Part shown: positions 33,906 to 43,900 of the stretch, piece after piece
Position numbering within the stretch: the first letter of the stretch is position 1
How the letters are laid out: each line of letters begins with the position of its first letter
From: Verrucomicrobiales bacterium
GTDB taxonomy: Bacteria; Verrucomicrobiota; Verrucomicrobiia; Limisphaerales; CAIMTB01
Length of the DNA stretch: 54,670 nucleotides
Reading direction: 5' to 3'
Assembly: GCA_016795425.1 (NCBI GenBank)
Contig: JAEUHG010000261.1
Location: forward strand, 1 to 54,670
Notes under the pieces: model-generated
What the model saw: only the letters and a program-made list of their open reading frames with translations
Database searches by the model: none
What the model was told of the DNA's origin: nothing
Translations under genes and position numbers: made by a program

Positions 33906-34700
33906 TTGCCGAACCGCCGACTTCATCGCCGCCGCGGAGTTCTCGCGTTCACCTTGATCGAACTGTTGGTGGTGATCGCGATCATCGCCATCCTGGCGTC
34001 GATGCTCCTGCCGGCGCTGGGCAAAGCGAAGGCGCGCGCCCTGCAAATCCATTGCCTCAACAACATGAAGCAATTGGCTCTCGCCACACACACGTATTCG
34101 GGGGATGCCGAGGAATGGTTGCCTCCCATTCAGGCCCTCCTGCCCCAAGGTGGCGGTGAGTCGAGCTGGCGGGCCTACCTCTTTCCTTACGTTGGAAAAG
34201 CGCCACGGGTTTATGATTGTCCGACCGAGAAAGAGGAGGTCTATGCCAACGGCAGACCTTCAAAGAACCGACCGCCGAGCCCATGGGTCCTCGGTCAGTT
34301 TGTCCCCGGCGAGATCGACATCGCGAGCGGCATCGGTGCCGTGAACGTGCATTGGACGTTTGGAGGGGCCCAACCGCCGTTTGGTCGTCCGGCGGGCTAC
34401 GAGAACAATCTATGCCGGACCCCCATGATCGAGGCGCCGTCCCAGTTTTTGTGGTTCGGTGACGGTCATGGGGATGCCTTTGGCGTCTGGCCGCAGGATC
34501 GGTGGTGGATTTGGAAGGAGGTTGGACAGGCCAACAGTCCCGGATTCAATCGACTGGCCCAGGGCGATAAAGGGGCCGTGCGCCATAACCGGCGGTCGAA
34601 TTATGCCCGCGCCGATGGCAGTTCGAGTCTGCTGGATCCAGCCCGAATCCCTTGCGACACGAACGCCTGCTGGTGGTCCGCGAAGGCGGATTCACACTGA
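33906..34700 (+). CDS. Prepilin-type N-terminal methylation domain protein, TTG start
   Basis: A 264-residue pseudopilin-like protein with LAFTLIELLVVIAIIAILA and MLLPALGKAKARALQIHCLNNMKQLALATHTYSGD, then a DUF1559-like body and a GHGDAF motif near the C-terminus. A TAG at 33897-33899 in the same frame and no ATG or GTG before the FTLIE motif make TTG 33906 the only plausible start; AGGGG at 33898-33902 is close to it. As in the copy at 9139, Ala precedes the Phe of the cleavage site. A small anchored protein follows 23 bases later. Confidence 0.8.
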   Translation: MPNRRLHRRRGVLAFTLIELLVVIAIIAILASMLLPALGKAKARALQIHCLNNMKQLALATHTYSGDAEEWLPPIQALLPQGGGESSWRAYLFPYVGKAPRVYDCPTEKEEVYANGRPSKNRPPSPWVLGQFVPGEIDIASGIGAVNVHWTFGGAQPPFGRPAGYENNLCRTPMIEAPSQFLWFGDGHGDAFGVWPQDRWWIWKEVGQANSPGFNRLAQGDKGAVRHNRRSNYARADGSSSLLDPARIPCDTNACWWSAKADSH

Positions 34701-34723
34701 ATGACTCTGCCGCTGTTCTATCC

Positions 34724-35215
34724 ATGGATAACCGCAGAATTCTTCGAGGCGCCGTCGCCGTGGCGGCTATCGGTGCCGCGGTGTATTTCGTGGCGAAGGC
34801 CGTCGTTGGGAAGTCGCCGCCAGGGGAGAAGGCGTTTTTCTACGACCTCAGTGCCGGCAAGATCTTCGTCGCTTCCCGAACGGCCGTGGCGCCCATACCA
34901 GGGTTGGATGGTCCCGAGGAAGATGGTTATCGAGCCCTGGTGATTTCCGCGACAGGCCGACCCGAGGACCGCTCGAGTTGGCAGGTGGCGTATTTGGAGA
35001 AGTACTCGCCTGAGTTGAAGCGAGCCATGGAAGCCGCCCAGAAATCGGGCGAACCGCTTGCCATGGGGCGCTTGGCCGCCCAGGCGCAACGCTTTGTCCG
35101 GCGATTGACGGACACCGACTGGGTTCCATCCAACGCTCCCGAAGCCGATGCGGTGCTGTCGGGTTGGGCGAGGCCAGGTCCGGATGGCGTCACACCGGTC
35201 GTCTGTTCCCCATAA
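34724..35215 (+). CDS. Hypothetical membrane-anchored protein
   Basis: A 163-residue protein with an N-terminal transmembrane anchor (about 7-26) and a soluble domain that begins GEKAFFYDLSAGKIFVASRTAVAPIPG and ends TPVVCSP. No family recognised. Its position right behind a pseudopilin gene suggests co-expression. ATG 34724 is chosen because the TM helix begins there. Confidence 0.6.
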   Translation: MDNRRILRGAVAVAAIGAAVYFVAKAVVGKSPPGEKAFFYDLSAGKIFVASRTAVAPIPGLDGPEEDGYRALVISATGRPEDRSSWQVAYLEKYSPELKRAMEAAQKSGEPLAMGRLAAQAQRFVRRLTDTDWVPSNAPEADAVLSGWARPGPDGVTPVVCSP

Positions 35216-35223
35216 CAAGATCC

Positions 35224-37329
35224 ATGAAAACAAACTCGTATCGCAGCGTACACACAGGGTCGTTGGTGCCTTCTGCCAGGTTCGGGGCGGTGGCTGCCAT
35301 TGCCCTGGCGGCTTTGGGCCTGGGACGCGGCATGGCGGCGGATCCCGCGATTCAACCGGATCACGACGCGTATCACCCGGGAGAGGACATTGTGGTGACG
35401 TTCTCGGGTGGACCTGGAGGGTCGAAGGATTGGATTGGCGTTTACACACCGGATGCGGAACCGGGGCCAGTGCCTTCCACGGTGTGGCGCTACGTCGATG
35501 ACACGCAGAACGGGAACCAGGGACTTCGCGAGGGAAGTGTGCATTTTCCGGGGGGCCTGGGATTGGCCGGGGATTGGGTGGTGTATTTCCTTCTCAACGA
35601 TGGATACACCAAGGTGGCTACCAACCAGTTCCAGGTAGTGGACCCCAGCTCTCCATTGGTTCGCCCCAGCAAGCGCCTGTTCGCGCCCGGTGAGGCCATC
35701 ACGATCACGTTCACCAATGGTCCAGCCAACCCGAAGGACTGGATTGGAGTCTACCAGGTGGGGCAAACCCCGGGTGGCCCGCAATCGACGATTTGGAATT
35801 ACGTCGATGGCACCCAGAACGGCAATGTGGCGAACGCGAATGGCTCGGTCTCGTTTCCTTCCGGATTGGGTGTGGTGGGAGAGTACGTCGCCTACCTGCT
35901 GCTGAATGATGGCTACGACATCCTTGCCAGCGAACGATTCCGGGTGGCTGCCCCTTCCGCCGACGGCGCGCGCGTTCTGACGCTGACTCCCAGCGATGGC
36001 ACCACCGACGTTCCGCCGACCTTGAGCTTTCGGGCCACCCTCACCAACGGGGTCACCCAGGTGGCGGCTGGCAGCGTGACCCTGCAATTGGACGGCGTCG
36101 CGGTGACGCCACAAGTCACGCTGGACGGCGGCCTGACGACTGTCACCTACACCAGCCCGGCACTTCCGGCTGCCCTTTCGGCCCACACCTGGGTGCTCAC
36201 CTTCCGGGACACGGCGAGCCCGGCCAACACCATCACCACTCGGAGCACGGTGACGGTGGGAAATTATACCAGTGTCACGCTGCCAAGCCCGATCGTCTTT
36301 GAGAATTTCGACTCGGTCGCCGAGGGTTCCTTGCCCGCCGGTTGGACGCACAAGAGCTATGCAGCGCCGGCCAACGAAGCGGAGGATCTCGGCGATCTAG
36401 GCTCGGCCACTTTTGCGCGATGGACGGTGGTGGCGGCGGATCGGTTCCAGAATCCGCTGGTGACGTACGGCAATCCTGAGACCACCACCGAAGATTATCG
36501 TCGGGTGCTGACTCCGAATCCCTTCAATGTGGTGAACGGCGCCGCGTACACGGGCCCGCTGGCACAGGGGCGATTCCTCTTCGGCAATTCCGGTTACGCC
36601 AACACGGCGTCGTCGCAGGTGCTTTTCGTGGAATCTCCGGATTTCAACCTTACCGGAAAAACCAACATTCACGTCGGCTTCTACTCCTTGTGGGAACAGA
36701 ACCAGGACAGCATCGCTGCGATCGAGTACTCGATCAACCAAGGCGCCAGTTGGCTGCCTGTTGCGTACTTCCTCGACAGCAACGACCTGATCACCGTGAC
36801 CAACGAATCCACGGGCGAAGTGACTCTGGATGTCGCCACAACCCTGACCACGGAATACGGCGACGTCGCCCGGTACACGGATGATTCCGGTAATGAAGTG
36901 GGTGGGACCTATGGCGCATTCGTCAGCGCCCCGGCGGATCAAAGCCTGGCGCCCTTTATCCATGGACGCGCCAACGACAACCCGGCTGAGTCAAAGCGGA
37001 TCGAGTTGTTGCCTCTGCCGCAGGCCGCCAATCAGGGTTCCGTCCGGGTGCGTTTCCTGCACGCAGGCACCGACAGTTGGTACTTTGGCATCGATAACTT
37101 CGGACTTTACTCCGTCGGCGCGTCGTCGACGGAGCGGCCCAGTCTCGCCGTTTCCCGCGACGGTTCGACTGTGGTATTAAGTTGGCCCTCGACGGCGGCT
37201 GGTTTTGTTTTGGAGACATCGAGCACGGCTGCCGGCGGGGGTTGGCAAGTGGTTCCTGGGGTGACTGGAAACACTCATCGGGTGAGCACCACCGTTGGAA
37301 CTGGAGCGTATTATCGGTTGCGGCAATGA
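35224..37329 (+). CDS. Large secreted protein with duplicated beta domain and Ig-like domain
   Basis: A 701-residue protein with a signal peptide (about 1-39). Two homologous domains of about 95 residues follow (44-138 and 147-241), each with PGExIxxTFxxGP, KDWIGVY, W-Y-VDxTQNGN and YLLLNDGY. Next are an Ig-like domain (about 250-340, TLTPSDGTTDVPPTLSF), a jelly-roll-like region starting at SPIVFENFDSV, and a C-terminal module ending YYRLRQ common in Verrucomicrobiota exported proteins. It probably binds or degrades a polymer at the surface. No catalytic motif seen; not a PEP-CTERM protein. Confidence 0.7.
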   Translation: MKTNSYRSVHTGSLVPSARFGAVAAIALAALGLGRGMAADPAIQPDHDAYHPGEDIVVTFSGGPGGSKDWIGVYTPDAEPGPVPSTVWRYVDDTQNGNQGLREGSVHFPGGLGLAGDWVVYFLLNDGYTKVATNQFQVVDPSSPLVRPSKRLFAPGEAITITFTNGPANPKDWIGVYQVGQTPGGPQSTIWNYVDGTQNGNVANANGSVSFPSGLGVVGEYVAYLLLNDGYDILASERFRVAAPSADGARVLTLTPSDGTTDVPPTLSFRATLTNGVTQVAAGSVTLQLDGVAVTPQVTLDGGLTTVTYTSPALPAALSAHTWVLTFRDTASPANTITTRSTVTVGNYTSVTLPSPIVFENFDSVAEGSLPAGWTHKSYAAPANEAEDLGDLGSATFARWTVVAADRFQNPLVTYGNPETTTEDYRRVLTPNPFNVVNGAAYTGPLAQGRFLFGNSGYANTASSQVLFVESPDFNLTGKTNIHVGFYSLWEQNQDSIAAIEYSINQGASWLPVAYFLDSNDLITVTNESTGEVTLDVATTLTTEYGDVARYTDDSGNEVGGTYGAFVSAPADQSLAPFIHGRANDNPAESKRIELLPLPQAANQGSVRVRFLHAGTDSWYFGIDNFGLYSVGASSTERPSLAVSRDGSTVVLSWPSTAAGFVLETSSTAAGGGWQVVPGVTGNTHRVSTTVGTGAYYRLRQ

Positions 37330-37403
37330 CCGCGGTGACGAGGCCGTTCATTCCGCGGAAGTGAGGGCGTCGAGGCGGGTACAACTCGCGCCCGCTCGGC
37401 CGA

Positions 37404-37430
37404 GCCCTCTCTCATTCCTTGGGAGAGGGC
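37404..37430. terminator. Hairpin between convergent genes
   Basis: GCCCTCTC with GAGAGGGC, an 8-bp perfect stem (10 bp with one mismatch), 11-base loop. It sits between the 35224 gene and the S9 peptidase, and could stop transcription from both sides. No T tract on either strand. Confidence 0.5.
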
Positions 37431-37479
37431 GACCGTTCGGGCGGGAAGTCCATGCGTCCTTGGACGGTGGGTACGATGG

Positions 37480-39537
37480 TCATTTCCCGCCACCCGGGGC
37501 ATAGCGCGCCAACCAGCCGAAGAATTCTTCGTGCCAAAGACGAGCGTTCTGGGGTTTCAACACCCAGTGATTCTCGTCGGGGAAATACAGAAGTCGGGCG
37601 GGAACGCCGCGGACGCGCAAGGTGTTGAAGTATTCGAACCCCTGCGACACGGGCACTCGGTAATCGAGTTCGCCGTGGACGACCAGAGTCGGCGTCGAAA
37701 ACTGTGCCGCCCCGAGATGGGCAGATTGCCGGAGGTACCGTTCGCGATCCTCCCACGGAAAAACTCCCAGGCTTTCATTCAGCGTACCGGGAAAGTCCGA
37801 TGCCAACATGGATTCCCAATTGTAGACTCCGGCATGGCAGACGTGCGCCTTGTATCGATTGGTGCGCCCATTGATGACCGCCATCATGTAGCCGCCAAAA
37901 CTGCCGCCGGCCGCGACGAGGCGTTCGGCATCGATGTAACCCCGGGCCAGCATGGCGTCGGTCATGGCCTCGACATCGGCGAATTCCTTCTCCCCATACC
38001 GACCCAGGCTGGATTCAACAAAGGCTTGGCCCCATCCGGTGGATCCATGGAAGTTGACACCGACCACCACGTAGCCTTTGGCGGCGAGGACTTGGGAATT
38101 CCAACGGTGATGAAATTCGTCGTTCCAGGCGCCGTGGGGGCCGCCATGCACCATTTGCAGTAAGGGCCATTTTTTGGAGGGATCAAAGTCAGGCGGGTGA
38201 ACGATCCAACTTTGAACGGGTTCTCCGTTCCAACCGGCGATGTTGGTCTGCGACACCACACCCAGCGTCCATGATGCCACCGCACCGTTGTTAAACGATT
38301 CAAGGGAAACGGGCGATGATCGGACTTCGACGTCCAGGCCGGTAAGGCGGTATGCCTGAATTCGAGTGGGCTGACTCAGCGTCGACTGCGAGGTGACGAG
38401 GATCGTCTGGTCTCTGCTCAATTCGAAGCTGCCAACGGTGCCGTTCGCGACCAAGTTGGGGGCGCCGCCCTGGACGGCGATGGACCAAAGAGGAACTCGC
38501 CCGCGGTCCTCGGCGGTGAAGAGCAACCGCGCGTTATCGGCTGTCCATGTCGGTGCCGATGGCGAACGATCCCAGCCCTCGGTCAACACGCGATGAGTAA
38601 GGGCGGTTCGATCCCAGACGGCCAGTCGTGGGCGCTCCGCGTAAAACCGGGGTTTCACTCGCCGTAGCCAAGCCAGCGATCTTCCGTCCGGTGAATAACG
38701 TGGTGAGGTGTCGTGCGCCGGATTGTCGGCGGTCAAAACCTGACGCGAACCGTCCGCCACCGATACGGTGACGATGTCCGTGTTGGGACTTCGTCCCGGA
38801 TCCGGTCCAAGATCCGCCACGAACGCGAGTTCATTTCCATCGGGGGCAACGTCGTAGAGGTCGGCGCTCGGTTCGAGGGCGCGAACCCCATTGGTCCATC
38901 CTGCCAATAGATCCCGCGTGGCGCCGGTTTCCGTATCAACCGTGAAGAGGTGGGTCACACGGTCGTCCGCCATCCATCGGTCCCAATAGCGGTAATGCGT
39001 GGATTCAATGGCGAACGCTTTGACCTTGGCGTCGGCACGCGATTTCGCGCGTTTTCCCTGCTCCTCGTCGGTCTTGAGATCGGGCCAGACGGCTGACAGG
39101 AACGCCAATCGCTTCGAATCGGTGAACCATCGGATGGAGGAAACCCCGGTGGAGATCTTTCCTACCCGTCGAGCCTCGCCGCCTTCCGGGGAGATCAAAT
39201 AGACCTGTGGCTGATCGTCCCCTTCCCGTTTGCTGGTAAACGCGATCCAACGCCCATCCGGCGACCATGCCGGTCCACTGTCCTTGGCTTTGTGCGCCGT
39301 CAATTGCCGCTGCCGTGTTCCATCCGCCGAAAGCAACCACAGGTCAGAGTCGGATTCGTTCTCGGTCATGTCGAAGCTCGTGACTTCGACCACGACGGAA
39401 CGCCCGTCGGGAGATAGGGCAGGGGGTCCGAGTCGTTTAAGCGACCAGAGTTCATCGACGGTCAGAGGGCGTGGGTCCGCCGCCAAGAGAGCGACGACCG
39501 ATAACCCGAAGAGGCAGACGCTGGATAAGGCGCGCAC
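37480..39537 (-). CDS. Secreted S9-family peptidase (prolyl oligopeptidase type)
   Basis: A 685-residue protein with a signal peptide (about 1-20), a WD40-like beta-propeller with PD40 motifs (GPAWSPDGRWIAF, SPRYSPDGRSLAWL), and a C-terminal alpha/beta hydrolase domain. The triad is Ser546 (AGGSFGGYM), Asp625 (HGELDYRVPVS) and His657 (DENHWVLKP). The family cleaves peptide bonds (dipeptidyl or acylaminoacyl peptidases). It should act in the periplasm. It follows the unknown protein gene at 39616 by 78 bases on the same strand. Confidence 0.9.
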   Translation of the reverse strand: MRALSSVCLFGLSVVALLAADPRPLTVDELWSLKRLGPPALSPDGRSVVVEVTSFDMTENESDSDLWLLSADGTRQRQLTAHKAKDSGPAWSPDGRWIAFTSKREGDDQPQVYLISPEGGEARRVGKISTGVSSIRWFTDSKRLAFLSAVWPDLKTDEEQGKRAKSRADAKVKAFAIESTHYRYWDRWMADDRVTHLFTVDTETGATRDLLAGWTNGVRALEPSADLYDVAPDGNELAFVADLGPDPGRSPNTDIVTVSVADGSRQVLTADNPAHDTSPRYSPDGRSLAWLRRVKPRFYAERPRLAVWDRTALTHRVLTEGWDRSPSAPTWTADNARLLFTAEDRGRVPLWSIAVQGGAPNLVANGTVGSFELSRDQTILVTSQSTLSQPTRIQAYRLTGLDVEVRSSPVSLESFNNGAVASWTLGVVSQTNIAGWNGEPVQSWIVHPPDFDPSKKWPLLQMVHGGPHGAWNDEFHHRWNSQVLAAKGYVVVGVNFHGSTGWGQAFVESSLGRYGEKEFADVEAMTDAMLARGYIDAERLVAAGGSFGGYMMAVINGRTNRYKAHVCHAGVYNWESMLASDFPGTLNESLGVFPWEDRERYLRQSAHLGAAQFSTPTLVVHGELDYRVPVSQGFEYFNTLRVRGVPARLLYFPDENHWVLKPQNARLWHEEFFGWLARYAPGGGK

Positions 39538-39615
39538 GCCTGTGAGTTTGCAGACTGAGTCGATGGAAACCAGCCTGCGTCGAGCGTGTGCCGTGTCGAA
39601 AATCGCCTCGGTGGA

Positions 39616-40890
39616 TCAGTCGAGGCGTTGTTGACGTCGTGCCCTCCGAAATAAGACCACGGCCGCCGCTCCGACAAAAGTCGCCAAGCCTCCTAGAATC
39701 AACCAAGCCATCGGGATGGCGATCTCCACCTCTGCTGCCGGCAATGCCGCCGGAACGGCGGTCAGAAGGCTCTCTGTTGTCGATCTTGACGGTTCCGAGG
39801 TTCCTGGAGCGTGGGAAGGGCGCGGCGCGTGGGTGGGTGTTCCGGACTCCCCGTCGCGGGCACGTGGCCCCGGGTCCGACCGGCGGCGTTCCAGGATGGA
39901 TAGAATCTCGGCCTTTACGAGAGGGCTTTCCGGATCGAAACCGAGTCCCTTGGCGGCTGCCGCGTGGGTGGTTTCGTCCCAGCGCACCGGAATCCGGGTA
40001 CCCAAGGTCCATTGAAGGTCGAGACCGCATTCGCAGTCGGCACCCACCATGGAAAAGAGCCCGACGAGGTTTCGCGTCGAGATCTCTTCGCCGTTCATCA
40101 CGGGTCCGATCCAACGCAGGCGTCCGTATAGGATGAAGGCCCGGGGTTGGGACGTGGGAGTTGTCTCCAGCGAAAGACTCCAGAGTAGTACACTCTCCCG
40201 GGCCAGCGATCCGACCTCGAGCGAGACGAGCTCCGGAGGTTGAGCGATGGATTTGGGAAGCGTTCGCATGTGGTCGCGAATCTGCCCGATCGCCTCTTGA
40301 ATGACGGCGCGAGCCCGCGTGTTGGCGACAGTGTCGGTGCCGTCAATCAGAAGGATGGCGCCAAATGCGCGGCTGACCACCTCACGCAACGCCGCACGGG
40401 TGGGGGAGAGAAGGAGCGTGTCGAGGGTCGACCTCCATCGGCTGTCCGATGCCGGTGTCTGCGGAACAGCGATGCCGGTGTACGACGCCCCGTCCGGGCT
40501 AACCAACGTCCATGCCATGGGTGCCACCGCTTCACCTGGGTGGGCCCGATTCCCTGTCCCGTCGAGTGCGGGTGCATCGACGTGAATGATCTCCAATCGG
40601 ACATTGGCGCCCTGCAAAGCTGTCGAGGCTTGGGTTTGCAGGCTGGAGACCCACGCCGGTGGTGTGTCCTTGCGCACCCGGGCTTCGAGCCGATAGGTCT
40701 CTGAATCAAGATCCATGAAGCCGACATCGCGCACGTTGTATCGGCAGGCGACGGCGGTGTTGGACGCGAGAATGCCCAAGGCCAGATGGAGCTCGGGCCG
40801 ATTGACGATGCTGAAGACGTGGTCGACTAACCGCTTCGGTGAACGGGAAGCCTGGGCCAGGATCCAGGCAATGGCGGCGGAAGCGTCCAT
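39616..40890 (-). CDS. Unknown protein with C-terminal membrane anchor
   Basis: A 424-residue protein with no recognised domain. Visible: ACRYNVRDVGFMDL, AFGAILLIDGTDTVAN, ESVLLWSLSLETT and CECGLDLQWTLGTRIPVRWDE, then a Pro/Ser/Thr-rich linker (about 340-385) and one transmembrane helix (about 389-409, MAWLILGGLATFVGAAAVVLF) followed by an Arg-rich tail. Its N-terminus has no clean signal peptide. It starts 10 bases after the PQQ gene stop (40901), so the two are probably one operon. Confidence 0.65.
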   Translation of the reverse strand: MDASAAIAWILAQASRSPKRLVDHVFSIVNRPELHLALGILASNTAVACRYNVRDVGFMDLDSETYRLEARVRKDTPPAWVSSLQTQASTALQGANVRLEIIHVDAPALDGTGNRAHPGEAVAPMAWTLVSPDGASYTGIAVPQTPASDSRWRSTLDTLLLSPTRAALREVVSRAFGAILLIDGTDTVANTRARAVIQEAIGQIRDHMRTLPKSIAQPPELVSLEVGSLARESVLLWSLSLETTPTSQPRAFILYGRLRWIGPVMNGEEISTRNLVGLFSMVGADCECGLDLQWTLGTRIPVRWDETTHAAAAKGLGFDPESPLVKAEILSILERRRSDPGPRARDGESGTPTHAPRPSHAPGTSEPSRSTTESLLTAVPAALPAAEVEIAIPMAWLILGGLATFVGAAAVVLFRRARRQQRLD

Positions 40891-40900
40891 GGATAGCGGC

Positions 40901-43900
40901 TCAAGGAAGTGAGGCGCGCGCCTTGCCGAGGACGGATTGGGCGGCGTTGGTTCCGCCGTAGCAGACCACCTGTCCGCCTTCGAGCGCCACAAAGACGCGG
41001 CCCGCACGGTCAAGGGCGAGCCCCCACGGCACCGGGGTGCCGGGAAGGGTCTGAGCCCAAAGGGTCTTGCCATCTTTGAGTCCGACGGCCGTGAGTTCCG
41101 AGGGTCGCGCGACCACCACGGCGTTGGTTCCAAGGGCGACGGCGGTGCTCTCCTTGCTTTCGATCTCCCATAAGGGTTCGACACCCGCGATACGGTTCTT
41201 TCCCCACCCGGCGACCCAGCGTTCGGTCCGTTGCTCCTCGATCTTCGGGTAGGCCATCACGCGTGCGTTATTCACCCAGGCGACATCAAGATTTCCCACC
41301 GACCCGACCCAGGTCTTATTCTGGACCGACGAATCATAGACCCGCCACTTCGGGTGGGCATAGAAGGGTTGATCACTGACCATAACGCGTTGGCCGATCA
41401 GAAAGAGGGAGGCGCCGCGCGGGCTTTCCGAGGCTGGCAGGTTGCCGCCCGCCATTCGGTGCACCAGCCCGACGTCGTTGAGGCACTGGCCGGTGCTGAG
41501 ATCGAACATCGCCGGAGAGACAACATTGCCACCGGCAAGCCAAAGCTTGTTGTCATGGACGATCATGTGTCCTTGGACACTGACTCCGGCGAGGGTGTCG
41601 TGATCCAGATGTCCCGAGGAGTTGTTCTGCCATTTCAGACGACCGGTTTCGGCGTCGAGGGCATAGACGTGGGTGCCATCGTAGTTGACGATCCCGGCGG
41701 CGAAATAGGCGACGCCTTCATGCACCACGACCCCGCTCGCGGCGGGCCAGGTGGACAGGAGTTGGCCGTAGACGGGTATCTTACGTTCCAGGGGTGCGGC
41801 CCGAAAACGCCACAGCGTTTCGCCCGTGCTGGCGGAGAGCGCATAGACCCATCCGTCCCCGGAACCCACGAAGGCTCGGCCTTTCCAAATCGTCGGCGGA
41901 TAGCGCAGGGCCCCGCCGGTATAGGCGGTCCACAGCGGGTCGCCGGTCGCTGCGTCGAACGCCCGGACGACGCCGTCTGAACCTCCCACGAAGGTCCGTC
42001 CCGCAACGGTCGTGGGTGCCGTTGGTTGGATCTCCGCGATTGGGGTGGATTGCCAGAGGCGCCTGACCTTGGTGCCCACCGCCACTGACCTCGTGGCGGT
42101 CGCCTGATGGTCGGCGCGGAACATGGGCCAATCGGGGTTCACCGGGTCGGGATCCAGGGCGGGGGCGGAAAGGAGTGCATTGCGTTCAAGGCGTTCGCTC
42201 TCCACAGCCGGTGTTTCGAAGTTGAAGTCACCGGCTGGCCCCAGGCTGGTGATGCCGTAGAGGCTGAGATTGCAGTCGCAGGTGCTGGGCCACCAGTAGA
42301 GGAGACCGTGGGCGACTGTAACGCCGTCCTGGCATTGTGCGCGCATGGGTGAGACGAGTTGTGCCTCCGCTCGACCCAGGTCGAGTCGCGTCGAACCATC
42401 GCCGGCCCGGCAGAAAATGGCGTCGATGGCCCCGGTGGGTCGGGTGCAGGCGCGGCGCGCCAGGTTCATTTCTTGGAGAACGGCACCGGTCAACGGGTCG
42501 AATTTCCGACTGGGCTGGGCGTCGATCTGTCCGCTCAGGGCCCAAAGGTCACCCCCTTGGAGCACCAGTTGATAGTTGTTGTACGGGTGCTTCCACATGA
42601 GCCGTCCGTCGACGGCCGAGACGGCGACGAGTTGGTTGATGGTGGGTCCCGCGAAGTACAAAGCCTGGTCGCTGGCACGGGTGTAGGCGGTGGTGCGCCA
42701 ATTGGTGCGCCAATCCTGCCGGGGAAGTTCGGGTCCAAGCGCCTCGAAGAGCTCCGGGGCATCCACCGGCGTTCGCCGCCAAAGTTCCCTTCCGGTCTTG
42801 GCATCGAGACAGGTGAGATAGGATCCGTGGCGAAAGAGGAACACGCGCCCGCTGCGAAGGCAGGTCGCTCGACCGTCGAAGGGCTGCGCCTCCTGATGGC
42901 GCCACCGGATGCTCTTGGTCTCGGGGTCAATCGACAGCAGGGTTCTGCCGAATCCCCATGGGTGTTCCGGTTGATTGAAGGCGGGTGACAGCGGATCCCA
43001 GGGCCAACCGTGACGGTCGCTTCGCATGCGGATGTTTGGATCGCGCTGTTCGGCAGTGCCGACCGTGGCGAACAAGGAACCTTCCTCGAGCGCCATCCAT
43101 TTCCAGAATGTCCCTTCGGTGAGCGCCGCGTCCGGAGCGATTTCATCCTTCAATCTGCCCGTGGCCGCGTCCAGGACCTTGCACGATTTGTCGTCCGCAT
43201 AATACACGCTGTCGGCAGTGGCGATGAAGGTGTTGCGGTGGACGTTGATGCCGGCGGGAATCTCCCGTCGCCACAACAACTCTCCGTTGTACCCGCTGAA
43301 GGCGGCCAGCGTGTTGAGCCAGGGTTCCTCGCGCTCCTTGAAGGCGATATGTCCGAAAAGCTTGAAGATGCGGCCTCCGGCGGCGACTGCCGCTTGCGGT
43401 AATGGCGCGTAGCGGGGATCGGCCAGAAACTGTGTGAGATAGGGTCCTTTGGCGACGCGATCGTTCGACGCCGGGTTGTTATCGGGACCGTGGTAGGGAT
43501 GGGTCCATTGATCGATGCCCGACGGCATGGGTTTGGTGAGTGTTTTCGACCCAAGATAGGCTTTCCCTTGGGGGCGCAAGACCCGCAGGACCTCTGATTC
43601 CGCTGCGGCACCCAACCCACCCAGATCGATCACGGCGTCGGCGAGGTTGTCGGCAAGAGCGATGCGCTGCGGCGGACCCTGGTCAATGAAGATCCGGCGG
43701 CCGTAGAAGCCTTGAGCGTCGGCCGCGCGTCGTGCAGTGAGGACTTCCTCCGCGTGGGTCAATTGAAGATAGAGGAGCAGCGAACTGTCCGAAGCGAGCT
43801 TTCGGGCAACGGCGGCTTCCCGATCGCCCAGGAGGACAACCAATCCACGCTGGAATCCCAGTGTCTCGATCCAGGAGTCGGGGGAAGCTGCCGCATGGGA

